A stretch of DNA of 64,000 nucleotides from Meandrina meandrites (Eukaryota > Cnidaria > Anthozoa > Scleractinia > Meandrinidae). The translations under genes were made by a program, and so were the position numbers. Position 1 is the stretch's first letter; each line of letters opens with the position of its first letter. Positions 22,013 through 31,324 of this stretch are shown piece after piece. The stretch spans positions 8,544,001 to 8,608,000 of the forward strand of contig OY855912.1 of assembly GCA_963693305.1 (NCBI GenBank), in the 5' to 3' direction. Below the pieces are notes generated by a model that saw nothing but the letters and a program-made list of their open reading frames with translations, made no database searches and was not told the DNA's origin.

Positions 22013-22546
22013 GTGACACCCGCCTTTCAACTTATTTCCCGGTATCATATCTTTTGGTCTTAATCTGTTTGAGGCTTTAGTCAACAAATCCCCAGACAAA
22101 GCATCAATTGTGTAATTAACAGCTTTTCTCGCGATTGGTTTGGCTTTATTGGCTAACTTCTTCTGATACTCTGGTTGTCTTAAAAACTCGCTCGCGAAGT
22201 ATCTTCCTTGTTTAACGCCCTGTTTGGCTAAATAAGGAATTCCGTGCTCAATGAAAGCTTCAGCAGCTGTGTTTCCAACTGTATCAAGAACCCCACCTCC
22301 GAATAATCTTTTTTCAGCGGCAGCAAATTCTTCTCTTTTCTTTTTGGGCAAACCTCTTCTGCTCCACTTAAAAATTGGATCCAAAATATTACCGCCTTCA
22401 ACCCCACTGACAAACCTTGTCTTGGTAATACCACAGCTTGCGCATTTTACTTTAAGCAGCCTTCTACCATTTTTTGCGGTTGTGAATGTTTCACTTCCCG
22501 GTACGTTGGGTGTGAAGCGTTTTTCTTTCACGCAGTAAACATCCAT
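22001..22546 (-). CDS. Zinc-module paralogue, basic virion-like protein, 181 aa
   Basis: Residues 1-47 are almost identical to the N-terminus of the downstream PLA2 protein, including CASCGITKTRF, so the module was duplicated. The rest differs: a Lys-rich hinge (KKKREEFAAAEKRL), a short hydrophobic stretch and a basic helical C-terminus. I recognise no enzyme motif; a DNA- or capsid-associated virion protein is plausible. The last residues and stop codon are supplied by a half copy of the provirus palindrome at 21,996-22,012. The ATG follows GTATAAAG. It ends 28 bp before the PLA2 start, in the same direction. Confidence 0.7.
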   Translation of the reverse strand: MDVYCVKEKRFTPNVPGSETFTTAKNGRRLLKVKCASCGITKTRFVSGVEGGNILDPIFKWSRRGLPKKKREEFAAAEKRLFGGGVLDTVGNTAAEAFIEHGIPYLAKQGVKQGRYFASEFLRQPEYQKKLANKAKPIARKAVNYTIDALSGDLLTKASNRLRPKDMIPGNKLKGGCHTVG

Positions 22547-22548
22547 CT

Positions 22549-23028
22549 TTATACTTTATGCGTAAAATAATCCTTCACCACAGCCTCGTTGGCGTGCGTA
22601 TTTTCAGAAAACATGCTCAAAATATCTCGAAACGACCGCCCTTTGTTACGTTCATTCAGGAAAAGCAAACAGTAGTAGCCGCAGCGCACACTGAATTCCC
22701 ACTGAAGCTGGTTGTCATTCCGAAGAAAGGTTTTGCTACCCTCAAGAATCAACTCAATTTCCCATTCTGCAGGCGGTGGTAAACCAAAAGAGTCAAAGTA
22801 CTCCCGTCCGCCCCAGCAGCATACCCAGTGGGTGCCTGGCCCTCCAAGATCATCCAAGTTGATTATACAAGGGGAGTGGTTTCTGGGGTGTGGGGTATCC
22901 CCACTGATCTCGTCTCTCGCAAATATACCTTTGATGGGGATTTTCAAGTATTGGCACCACCGCTGCAAGTCATAATCGGTTAAGGGGACATCAACGAAGG
23001 TAGGCTTTTTTTTGGTCGCCCCAAGAAC
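22549..23028 (-). CDS. pro: Adenovirus-type maturation cysteine protease
   Basis: C5-family (adenain-like) protease that cleaves capsid precursors. Numbering from the TTG at 22,968, the catalytic His is at 47 (GTHWVCCWG), the acidic residue at 59 (EYFDSFG) and the nucleophile probably at Cys100 (CGYYCLLFL), in the canonical order. Conserved N-terminal sequence (LTDYDLQRW, KGIFARDE) continues upstream of any in-frame ATG. The frame is open only back to a TAG at 23,029-23,031, and the preceding gene ends inside it. Translation therefore either continues from the upstream frame across a run of eight A (23,006-23,013) or the start has been lost. The provirus palindrome encodes residues about 22-31. 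No TATATAAG box precedes the protease, supporting joint expression with the upstream frame. Confidence 0.85.
   Translation of the reverse strand, partial: VLGATKKKPTFVDVPLTDYDLQRWCQYLKIPIKGIFARDEISGDTPHPRNHSPCIINLDDLGGPGTHWVCCWGGREYFDSFGLPPPAEWEIELILEGSKTFLRNDNQLQWEFSVRCGYYCLLFLNERNKGRSFRDILSMFSENTHANEAVVKDYFTHKV
22883..22905 (+). repeat. Provirus palindrome copy 5 (in protease)
   Basis: CTGGGGTGTGGGGTATCCCC core, translated in the protease frame as SGDTPHPR. Confidence 0.8.
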
Positions 23029-23285
23029 CTATGAAGGGTGGAGGGCGCCGGAAATATGGTGGGGGGTTGACACGCATACCATTCCCTCCTCTCGGCGGAC
23101 GTTTTACCTGCATGCCCGCCCCTCCGTGGGGTGTGGGGTTTACCCCACTCTGCGCCACCATCTTGCGCACATGTCTGATTTGTGTCTTGCTCATGTCAAT
23201 GTCCACGCCCATTTTGTTTTTGATAGCGCGCTGTATTTTTTTGATCTGCCTGGCGGTCAAGTGCAAAGTGTCGCTGCCTCCAGCT
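22991..23285 (-). pseudogene. Minor-capsid-like gene, 3' part, split by insertion
   Basis: The reading frame has no ATG and starts abruptly at the insertion junction. It encodes a basic helical region (TARQIKKIQRAIKNKMGVD), a conserved-looking IRHVRKMV, and a Gly/Pro-rich tail ending PPPFIGSW. A provirus palindrome adds SGVNPTPHGG in frame. Its 5' part is 6.3 kb away at 29,628-29,733. Removing the insert and one duplication copy gives a continuous frame of 135 codons. The gene precedes the protease and shifts into its frame near the A8 run. It is comparable in position and composition to small core/minor capsid proteins of Polintons; exact function unknown. Confidence 0.7.
23125..23149 (+). 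repeat. Provirus palindrome copy 6 (in minor-capsid gene)
   Basis: GTGGGGTTTACCCCAC with the GGGGTGT leader, translated as SGVNPTPHG. Confidence 0.85.
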
Positions 23286-23292
23286 AGGGCCT
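23286..23292. repeat. Target duplication AGGGCCT, left copy
   Basis: AGGGCCT is repeated at 29,621-29,627. The two copies bracket the block inserted in the minor-capsid-like gene. Confidence 0.7.
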
Positions 23293-23300
23293 CTTTTTGT

Positions 23301-23335
23301 CTCGTGTCGTCATGACGTTGTCATGACGACACGAG
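23301..23335. repeat. Perfect 16-bp-arm hairpin at the insert edge
   Basis: CTCGTGTCGTCATGAC, a GTT loop, then its exact complement. One arm overlaps the short terminal repeat of the inserted block. Confidence 0.9.
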
Positions 23336-23404
23336 AATATGCGAGGGGGAGAAGGTGCATTCCAAGGTGAATTCCATGCGCTTTTGCTTTGTGAGGCCGC
23401 GGAA

Positions 23405-23460
23405 TTTTCCCGCCATGTCAATATTTTTCCCGCCATGTCAATATTTTCCCGACATGTCAA
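23405..23460. repeat. Three direct copies of a 20-bp motif
   Basis: TTTCCCGCCATGTCAATA occurs twice and a variant with GACATG occurs once, in tandem, close to the left end of the inserted block. Subterminal repeats of this kind often bind transposase. Confidence 0.8.
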
Positions 23461-23852
23461 GATTTGCTTTGTGAAGCCGCCGGATTTTGTGCGTGTTGCG
23501 AAAGAACAAATAATTTTTGTTTATAAGTAGGAGTTCAAAAAAATTGCTGCATTGAAAGTTTTTTGCTTTTCTGCTGGTTCATTGTAATCGTTTGTCGGTT
23601 GGGAGCGTTTATTGTAAATGGCTTTTAATTAGTTGAACAGAGTTAAACTTTAATTTAAGGGAAAATCACGGCGTAGAATGTAAAGCAGTGAAAGAGATGT
23701 ATTAAATTTTCAAGAGCAGTTTTATTAGATGAAATTTTTGTACATTTTTTAAATGGAATTGTTGAGACAATTAGGAGAGAGTGTTTGATTTATGAACTTG
23801 CAGCGAACGCAAATTCTTCTAAAGTGGTCCAACAGGCAATATAAATGGAACA

Positions 23853-24115
23853 GAAATAAGGCCCCTTTTAGCTGGCGACAGTGCCTATTCACTAACAAAC
23901 TGGCTAGTGAAAACCTACCCGGACAGAAGACGCCTGACTCAGCAGCAGAGAAAGTTTAAAACCTAAAGTTCGGTGCGCTACGATCTGTAGTGGAACGAGC
24001 ATTTGGCATGTTGAAAGTTCGTTGGAGAATTGCGTTGAAAAAGGTTGGACAAAAAACGAGCATCCTAAAAAAGACTATGATTGCTACGTGAGTTTTGCAC
24101 AACAACTGTATGTAT
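23853..24115 (+). pseudogene. PIF/Harbinger-type transposase remnant
   Basis: Reading across frames gives LLAGDSAYSLTNWLVKTYP, then a stop or frameshift near 23,957, then VVERAFGMLKVRWRIALKK. These are the GDxAY and VVExxFGxLKxRW segments typical of DDE_Tnp_4 (PIF/Harbinger) transposases. Stops and frame changes show it is dead. Only the C-terminal catalytic part is present. Confidence 0.75.
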
Positions 24116-24149
24116 CGTTTCAATAACAGAAGATAAACGATTAGATAAA

Positions 24150-24710
24150 GACAATTATTTTGATGCTAAATCTTTAAAAATGTCAACTATATGGCGTTTG
24201 TTTGTTCCATTTGCCTGCTCTGGGCGGAACATTTCAGCCGATCGTTCAAATCTTGCGCTGTCCTGTTCCATACTCTTTTCACACATTTCAATAAAAGAAC
24301 TCTGCATGCCAGTCTGGAGCCGTACTTTCTCGCCTTTCTTTACTCAGGATGTTGAAATAGGAGAAGAGTTCTTTAGTTTTCTGAATTCCATCTTCTCCAG
24401 TCGAGCGAGAACTGCTTGAACTCGTACTCTAGATTCTGCTGCCGTTTATTCACCTGCTGTAGCATTCTCTGGCTTTCGAGCTTGCGGGACACCTTTCTTT
24501 ATACGAAGAATAGATATCGTTCCAGATTTTTATTTTTTTCTTTGTGAAACTCCCCACAGCTTACTGAATTTGGGGGCCCACGCTTCAAGAAGTTCGTGCG
24601 TCTCTTTCTCAGTCCTGTCAGCAGACTTAACGCGAGGTTTTTTCGTTTTGTGTTTGCCGTAGCAAGTACTTCGACATCACTTGCAAATGAAGACTGAGAC
24701 GATGGCATGC
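24150..24710 (-). pseudogene. Possible Harbinger partner (Myb/SANT-like) remnant
   Basis: Minus-strand frames encode charged helical pieces such as RLEKMEFRKLKNSS and SMEQDSARFERSAEMF, plus a short frame at 24,708-24,499. Harbinger elements carry a second DNA-binding gene, usually divergent from the transposase, and the position fits. No intact frame remains and similarity is weak. Confidence 0.35.
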
Positions 24711-26886
24711 TTCTTGCCAGTAGAATTGGTGAACATCGAGAAATGTTTATCAGTACGCCGAGATAAAATCATTTTAAGTCAGCTGCGTTAGGGGGCTAAA
24801 AAAAGCCATTAAGCTTGACTTATCTTACAAACATCTGAAAAGTTAAAGGGCAACTCTTGGCTAGAAAACTATTTTTCAGTAAAAGTTCCCGAATGTTTCC
24901 AAAATTATACAGGAAGCAAAAAATTTGAATTCAGAAGCTTTTTTACCGGTTAATTTTAACGTAAAACTTCTCATTTTACCGCTTTTGTGACATTTCGCCA
25001 TGGATGCTTCGATTATGATCGCGAGATGTGATACATCACAGGTGTGGAACCGCAACAAGTCACGAACATGCATGGCTAACTCAAATTGTTGCAGTGAGAG
25101 CTCAACTTCTGCTGGCGACTGCACTGATTTTTAGAGAGCTATAGGAGGGGATATGTCAGGGGATGATTAAGAACCTTCTATGGTATTTCAACCCTGGCGT
25201 TTTGAGCCTCCAGGGAAAAACAGCGAGACATGGAAGGGAGGAAAATATCGAAACCCCTCACCGCCGACGGCGACGAATGGTGAGTCAATTGAAGTCCTAA
25301 ATGTACAGTTTCTTTCTCTATTACCTCGGCCAGTTGTTTGTGAGCTAAGCCAAAGCTGAAAAGCCTTGTTATTGTTTGCATGTACGCGAGAAGTTTAATT
25401 AAACATGCTTTTATACAACCAAACTGTTTGCTGCATTTTGTTGTTTATATTCGGTCTTCAAATATTTTTGCTCATGTTTATCACAATAGGTTTTGAGCTT
25501 CAGCCTAATGTACACTATCTATCTTGTGCGTTTGAAAGCTTGAAAATACAGAAACGCAAGTTAAATTCTTTGTCTCCTTTGTGATACCGATTTTTCTAAA
25601 TTCTGCTCGAAAACGAAGAATTCTGCCGGCGAAATGCCAGCTACCGAAACTAGACTATAATGCTCGAGATTCTGCGGCAGATTTTATCTAGAACATACTC
25701 AGGCTTGTAGTTAAATGTGGACAAAACTCTGCCGGGTCTCTTCACTTCTTTTGTTGGGAGAAGGGAGTTTGCTCTTTCTGTAGTTGAAACAACTTGCCTC
25801 GAGGAAACTTTGTTCAAGGTTGTTCGTGCTTGTATGCGTAAAACTGTAGAATGATTTTGTAAACGGATTACCGCCACCGGGACTATTACACGACCCTGCA
25901 GTGCGTGATTTTATATTTATCGGTATAATTAAGTTGTCATGTTTTTATTTTGCAATTTCTTTTCTTTTTGCGAAAAGCACCCACACGAAAATCGAAAATT
26001 ACATGCTGTGTTTGGCTCCTTATTACTTTCGCGTTTGCTTCCGTTTTAATTCATGGTTTGCATTTGAAATGGTCGTTGCACTCTTCGTGTCTTATAACTT
26101 TTGGCATGTTTTCTTTTAGTTATCTCATCAACTGACATCTGCTCGAATCTGCACACGAAACTGTTTCGTGGTCAGGCTAAGGAGGGTGAAGGGAAAGAGC
26201 GTGACACGCTTTCATACCCGGGGTTTCATGCTACACCCCAGGTTGCCTAATTTACAACAACTGTTTCTCAAAAGAAATCACAGAATAAGTACTTCACGCA
26301 ACACTTCTTCTCTTAGTTATCCGGATATTGTTTTATATTTGATTCCCCATTTCTTCGTATAATTTTATATCCCGCGAGAGCGCCTTTGCTAGCGCGCGGG
26401 GTAGTGGTTTCTTATTGCGCAATACTGACCTGCGCGCAAATCACGCGCGCCTTTCGAAGGCATATACTTCAAAGAAACACTACATTTGCTGGTGGGATTG
26501 CTTTTTATTTTGCCAATTAACAGCAGGAGAAATCTGAGGGTGGTTACAAATTTCTCAACAACAGAATCAAAATATATCGGTCTGTTTCCGAACGCGTGGA
26601 TTTCGCTTACATATAGGACATATAGAGGCTATTCCTGCTTATAAATGAAGAGATTTCTGACAAATTATGGGAGTCAGCACTCGCAGACCCTTTTCAATTT
26701 ACTATCTACTCCAGACAAAAGGCATCTTTATCACGATATGGTGCAAGAGAGGATGCATCGTATTATAAAGCTATGTACATTTGCTGACCTTAGAAGGCTG
26801 ATCAATCTGACGGATTTGTTTCGTTTCACAAACACATGATTTACTCTTTTTAAGTTTATTTCCTTTCATATTTAGTATATGACTAG
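24711..26886. other. Gene-free interior of the nested block
   Basis: AT-rich sequence with scattered short frames and no recognisable domain, RNA gene or strong repeat. Probably decayed transposon sequence. Confidence 0.4.
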
Positions 26887-26901
26887 TTGGAATCCTAGTA
26901 T

Positions 26902-28590
26902 ATGACTAGTTGGAATCTGGTTACCGGTTACCGGTTACCGATTTCACATTTTCAGTTACCGGTTACCGATTTCTCATTTTGTATCTTAAAAAAAAATCGC
27001 ATGGGAGGAATTGACAGGCTTTTACCCATTGCAGATAAAGCAAATAAATTAGCACAAGAGGAAAAACAAATATATATTTTCATTTGTTGTTTAAAATAGC
27101 TTTCCTTGTCATCTTTTGTTCGCTGTGCAATGGATGCGAAGTTTGTACAGTTATATCTTCGAGAAAATTAGGTGGAAAATGCGGTTCTTCTCAGGTGTGA
27201 TATTTCACTCGGTGCTGCAGTCATCGCAATATGTCACTCACCGATCGCAACACATGCTCAATGCATATCAGCTTACAAAATAAAAATTTGCCTAGTGCGT
27301 CCGGGCCCATAGCAACAGTGTTGTTATGCATCCTAATAAATAGATTATTGCTGTTGCGATGGATATCTCCACACTTGCGATGGGTAGTTCTCTTAGTTAT
27401 GTGCTCGCTAGTGTAGTTTCATTTCATTGGAAAGTCTGTACAGAAAGTTATAACTTTTTGAAAATGGCATGCGGTGAGTGAAATGTCAAGCCGGCCATAT
27501 TTTGTTAGCTCATATATATTTGACTTTTGTTGCGATGATCTGTTGGTGTGCTGCGATGACGAGAAGACCTTATTAGCTAACGATAGTGTTTATATTACTG
27601 TACAGTGTTAATCTCAAAAAGTATAAAGTTATTAAGCTACAAAGTACATTACTATAGTAGGTGAATCGGAAGTGGGATACCCTCCACCAGTGTGAAGGTG
27701 TCATTATGTAACTTAATAAATCGATTAATGTTATTGCAATAGACATGTTCCTACTTGCGATGGGTAGCGCACTTAGTTATGTGCTTGCTTGTGTAGTTTC
27801 TATTCATTTGAAGGCCTGTATAGAAAGTTATAACTTTTTAAAAATGGCATGCGGTGAGTGAAATGTCAGCCGGCCATATTTTGTTGGGTGATATATAATT
27901 GAGATGCGTTCCGATTGTCTGTTGGAGGATAGCGATGATTAGAAGACCTTATTGTATAACGATGCTGTTAATTATGCGGTGATATTCTCAAAAAGCATTA
28001 CTAGAGTTAGTAAACCGGAAGTGGGCTTTTTTCGGCTCGGAGTACCCGTGTTATTTCTTTACCATTGCTGTTGCGATGGATATTCTAAAGGTTGCGATGT
28101 ATAGTACACCTACTTGTGTGCCTGCTTGTGTATTTTTGTTTAATTTCAATGCCCGTATAGAAAGTTATAACAGCTTGAATATGGCACATCGTTGGGTAAA
28201 AAGATGCGTCCTCCATATTTTGTAAGCTGATATGCATTGAGCATTTGTTGCGATCGTCGAGTGACATATTGCGATGACTGCAGCACCGAGTGAAATATCA
28301 CACCTGAAAAGAATCGCATTTTCCACCTAATTTTCTCGACGGAAGTTATAACTGTACAAACTTCGCACCCATTGCACAACGAACAAAACATGACAAGAAA
28401 AGCTATTTTAAACAACAAATGAAAATATATCTGTAATGCAATGGGTGAAAGCCTGTCAATTCCTCTCATGCGAAATTTTTCAAAATTTGAACCGAAAAAG
28501 GTAGTTTAGATACAAAATAAGAAATCGGTAACCGGTAACTGAAAATGTGAAATCGGTAACCGGTAACCGGTAACCAGATTCCAACTAGTT
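26902..28590. mobile_element. 1.7-kb long-TIR foldback with TTACCGG subrepeats
   Basis: Arms of nearly 400 bp (26,902-27,290 and 28,205-28,590) are reverse complements. Their outer ends consist of tandem GGTTACCGGTTACCGGTTAC. The outermost 23 bp, TAGTATATGACTAGTTGGAA and following bases, is duplicated at the left edge. The spacer holds three diverged direct repeats of about 360 bp (27,340-27,710, 27,710-28,060, 28,060-28,290) sharing GAAAGTTATAACTTTTT and GTTGCGATG. No coding capacity. Confidence 0.8.
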
Positions 28591-28949
28591 ATTTCAGCAC
28601 TGAAGCACTACCTTTTTTATCTTGGACATCATTGAACAGCATAGGGTCTTTCTCTCCTTGTCATTCTCATTTATGAAGAGAAGCTTGGCGTGTTTTCTTC
28701 TCCTCTTATCAGAAGCAAAAGCAAATCTGCATTCCACACCTGTGACGTAGCATCACGTGACGGACCAAAGTCCGAACATTCTTAAAATGGCCGCCAAATT
28801 GGCGTAAAAGAAAATTCGTAGTAAATTCATTTTGGCCGATATCTTTAAATTTTAGAGAGGACGGACGTTTTTTTGGTAAAAATCATAAATAACATGTGTT
28901 CTGTCATTTTTTTTCCCGCCAGTTCGCCATTTTTATTTCCCGCGTATGG

Positions 28950-29148
28950 AAAAAGAAGACTAAATATTATCCCAGCAAAATGTTCCCCCGTCTCTGCTTT
29001 CCCTATCCCCGGATATGATAAATTTTCTAAGAACACCTATTTTTTTAGTGGCGCGAAAGTCTTTAATGAACTCCCTGTAAATATTGCAAGCATAAATAAC
29101 ATACAAGCTTTTTGCGGCCTAGCATTACATTCTGTTTCGTCATCAGCC
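28950..29148 (+). pseudogene. LINE-type reverse transcriptase C-terminal fragment
   Basis: The frame encodes an R-x-x-N...P...Y..F pattern followed by FSGAKVFNELPVNIASINN and a terminal FxxxL. This matches the tail segment that follows the reverse transcriptase domain in many non-LTR retrotransposons. Only about 65 residues remain. Similarity is judged by eye. Confidence 0.5.
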
Positions 29149-29278
29149 TAGGTCATTAGGGACTGGTACGAGAGAGCGTAGCGCAATGCATCAATCGTTT
29201 TGTTAGGACAGTGCCTCAATGATTGCTCTAAAATCTCGTACCAGTCCCGAAAGACCTAGGCTGATGACGAAATAGAAT
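29128..29278. repeat. Hairpin MITE A
   Basis: Inverted arms contain TCGTCATCAGCCTAGGTC and ACTGGTACGAGA with their complements. The loop includes GAGCGTAGCGCAATGCATCA, shared with the neighbouring hairpin. Confidence 0.8.
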
Positions 29279-29280
29279 TT

Positions 29281-29549
29281 AAAATTAAACGAGACTTACC
29301 TGTAAGTTGAAGTTTGATTACGATTCTATGAGTCATCAGCCGGGAGTGTAGGGAGTGGTACGCCCACCCTATCTCAGTTCATCACCCCACCCAGTGTGGT
29401 CTTATAATCATTGAGGCAACTGTTGGGCACTCTAAAGCCTGATTGATGCATTGCGCTACGCTCTCTCGTACCACTCCCTACACTCCCGGCTGATGACTCA
29501 TAGAATCGTAATCAAACTTCAACTTACAGGTAAGTCTCGTTTAATTTGA
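29281..29549. repeat. Hairpin MITE B
   Basis: Arms of about 80 bp contain TTACCTGTAAGTTGAAGTTT, GAGTCATCAGCCGGGAGTGT and their complements. It directly follows hairpin A and shares the GTACGAGAGAGCGTAGCGCA-type loop sequence in the opposite orientation. Confidence 0.8.
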
Positions 29550-29620
29550 AATTTACTTTTATAATAACTATTTAGTAAAGTATATTTTAATGTCTTTTTG
29601 ACTGACACGAGACAGCCCAA

Positions 29621-29627
29621 AGGGCCT
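29621..29627. repeat. Target duplication AGGGCCT, right copy
   Basis: Second copy of the 7-bp sequence at 23,286-23,292; marks the right edge of the nested block. Confidence 0.7.
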
Positions 29628-29733
29628 TTGATTTAAATCTGAGTGTAACGGCTTCTCCTGGCCCAAAGGCCCGCGCGAGGCTTACTTTTTGCCCGTCTGA
29701 AAGTGAAATCTTATGCGGATAGTAAGTCGTCAT
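29628..29733 (-). pseudogene. Minor-capsid-like gene, 5' part, split by insertion
   Basis: An ATG at 29,733, preceded by GTATAAAG as for other provirus genes, opens a frame with KISLSDGQKVSLARAFGPG and then basic residues, interrupted at the duplication after about 37 codons. It continues in frame at 23,285. The start motif and coding continuity make this a real broken gene. In this copy the truncated frame would read into the insert and stop after a few codons. Confidence 0.7.
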
Positions 29734-29774
29734 CTTTATACTTATTACAAAATTATTTTCACTTTGGGGTTTTA

Positions 29775-29800
29775 CCCTAGGGGTGTGGGGGTACCCCCAC
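29775..29800 (+). repeat. Provirus palindrome copy 7 (after MCP stop)
   Basis: CTAGGGGTGTGGGGGTACCC form with a flanking GGGTTTTACCC stem, as in copy 3. It touches the major capsid protein stop codon. Confidence 0.85.
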
Positions 29801-31065
29801 TATACCATCACCAGCTCATTGCCCACCTGCCTGAGAACAAGTTCGGACTCGTACAAAATTCCTGCATAAATGGTGTAGTCTTGTGCGTTGGCCGCCTCGT
29901 TGAGCCTGTAGTGGAAAACCATCTGCTTCGGGTCGTTGGTCTTGTTATCCTTGTTTTCACGAAGGTCGAAATAGACTATTGGGTACAGCGTCTCAAAGTT
30001 GTTGGGCTGAAGCTGAACACCGGTGTTGTAGTCGTTTTTGCGGTACCGGTAGTTCATCAAATCATTGAGAATGCGCAGTTTGAAGTTTTCGTCGTAGTCC
30101 AGCTCTGGATAGTACTGAGAAGAGCCGTACTGCAGTCGGCAGGTCGCTAGCTTGGCTGTATTGTCTCCGTCAATGTTAAAGGTGTCAAAGAAGTAGGGGT
30201 TTTGAGTCAAGGCGTTTTTCTTCCTTGACTGTTGAATGAAAATGAAAACATGCTTGGCATCCTTTATGCCAGGATTTATCTGCCACGAACCGAAAGCGTC
30301 ACGCCGACTGCTGCTGGGCTGGATCATTTCATTCAGGTACGCCCATTTCTGGGGTTTCAAAAAGTTTTCGTTTGCGAGATTCAGTCCTTCGCTGGTGAAA
30401 CGCAGCATTGGAACCCACAGCTCGAGGTTTCTCACCACTACCCTGCGATCGGTGCCATCGTTTTGCCAAATCAGCTCTGAATCCGATTGTAGCTCAATTT
30501 CGAACTCCAGCTGCATGGGGGGAAGAAGCTTGTCACTCAGCTCTTCGAAGAATGAGTACCTGTTAAGCGGTATGAGGGTTTCAACCGTGAGGCCGGCGTG
30601 GGCAAGCAAGCCCCTTTGTCTGATTCCTAGGTTAGTGGCAGCGGCGGCCGTTACATTGCTATTATCCGTGTCTAGATACCAAAACTGATTTTTTGCTCCG
30701 CTCCTCGCATAGTCATCAGAAAAATCCAGCAGGTTCTTTATGAATATTAACTTGTGAATGTTGTCTACGTTGTAAATGTTTTTGCCCGATGATTTCACTA
30801 CAAGTTTGTTTATCAATGAAAATGAACCGTTAATGGGCGCTGACCGGGCGTCCCCTGCAACTGCCGCACCATCCGCGGTTGCCTCGAAAGTAAAATCAGC
30901 CCGGAAGTAGGCGTTATACCAGTCAAACCAGTTGTCTCGGTCGGTGACTGTGAATTTATAGTTTGTTTTTACCTGGTGCTGATTGTTTCCCGGGATAGTA
31001 AGCGGTTTGTCTAAACCGATACGAACGTACTCTGTTTTTTCCAAATACCTGTGGCTTCTGAACAT
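29800..31065 (-). CDS. mcp: Double-jelly-roll major capsid protein, 421 aa
   Basis: Matches the Polinton/adintovirus hexon-type capsid protein in length and pattern. Landmarks are NGSFSLINKLVVKSSGKNIY (about residues 79-98), FWYLDTDNS, TLIPLNRYSFFEELSDKLLP, FTSEGLNLANENFLKPQKW, DAKHVFIFIQQ and a C-terminal YPIVYFDLRE with a final beta-rich stretch. Trimers would form the icosahedral shell. The frame is intact. The ATG is preceded by TATAATATACCGCGAG. The stop codon overlaps the end of a provirus palindrome (29,775-29,800). It is the first gene right of the nested block and the last gene of the minus-strand capsid cluster. Confidence 0.92.
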   Translation of the reverse strand: MFRSHRYLEKTEYVRIGLDKPLTIPGNNQHQVKTNYKFTVTDRDNWFDWYNAYFRADFTFEATADGAAVAGDARSAPINGSFSLINKLVVKSSGKNIYNVDNIHKLIFIKNLLDFSDDYARSGAKNQFWYLDTDNSNVTAAAATNLGIRQRGLLAHAGLTVETLIPLNRYSFFEELSDKLLPPMQLEFEIELQSDSELIWQNDGTDRRVVVRNLELWVPMLRFTSEGLNLANENFLKPQKWAYLNEMIQPSSSRRDAFGSWQINPGIKDAKHVFIFIQQSRKKNALTQNPYFFDTFNIDGDNTAKLATCRLQYGSSQYYPELDYDENFKLRILNDLMNYRYRKNDYNTGVQLQPNNFETLYPIVYFDLRENKDNKTNDPKQMVFHYRLNEAANAQDYTIYAGILYESELVLRQVGNELVMV

Positions 31066-31200
31066 CTCGCGGTATATTATATTTCAAAAAAATTTTTTAA
31101 TTTTCCGCCAAATATTGGTTTACTTTCAACTTTGCTGCCTGACCCAGGTTTAAAATCTGGTTCAACTTTTTCCGCGAATCCCCGCTGAGTTTTGAAGTCC

Positions 31201-31225
31201 CTGGGGTGTGGGGTTTAACCCCACT
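31201..31225 (+). repeat. Provirus palindrome copy 8 (in frame)
   Basis: GTGGGGTTTAACCCCAC, translated as SGVKPHTPG in the basic protein. Confidence 0.85.
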
Positions 31226-31300
31226 GGTCAGCATCTTCTTCAGTTTTTGCCGCGACTCGGTACTAAGTGTTGTTGCCCTTGGGGTCACCTTTTTACTTCC

Positions 31301-31324
31301 CTGGGGTGTGGGGTTTACCCCACT
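31301..31324 (+). repeat. Provirus palindrome copy 9 (in frame)
   Basis: GTGGGGTTTACCCCAC, translated as SGVNPTPQG in the same basic protein, 100 bp from copy 8. Confidence 0.85.

Larger units (their letters stand above)
23293..29620. mobile_element. 6.3-kb transposon block nested in the provirus
   Basis: Ends carry a short inverted repeat, GTCTCGTGTC near 23,299 and GACACGAGAC near 29,605, and the block is flanked by AGGGCCT. No provirus gene lies inside; the viral reading frame resumes exactly at both edges. It contains Harbinger-type remnants, foldback and hairpin elements and a LINE fragment, so it is itself composite. The 7-bp (possibly 8-bp with one mismatch) duplication does not fit Harbinger (3 bp); the family of the outer element is unknown. 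Confidence 0.7.

Noticed and set aside
23405..23460. CRISPR-like direct repeats
   Set aside because: Three adjacent 20-bp copies without regular spacers, in an animal genome; simple subterminal repeats.
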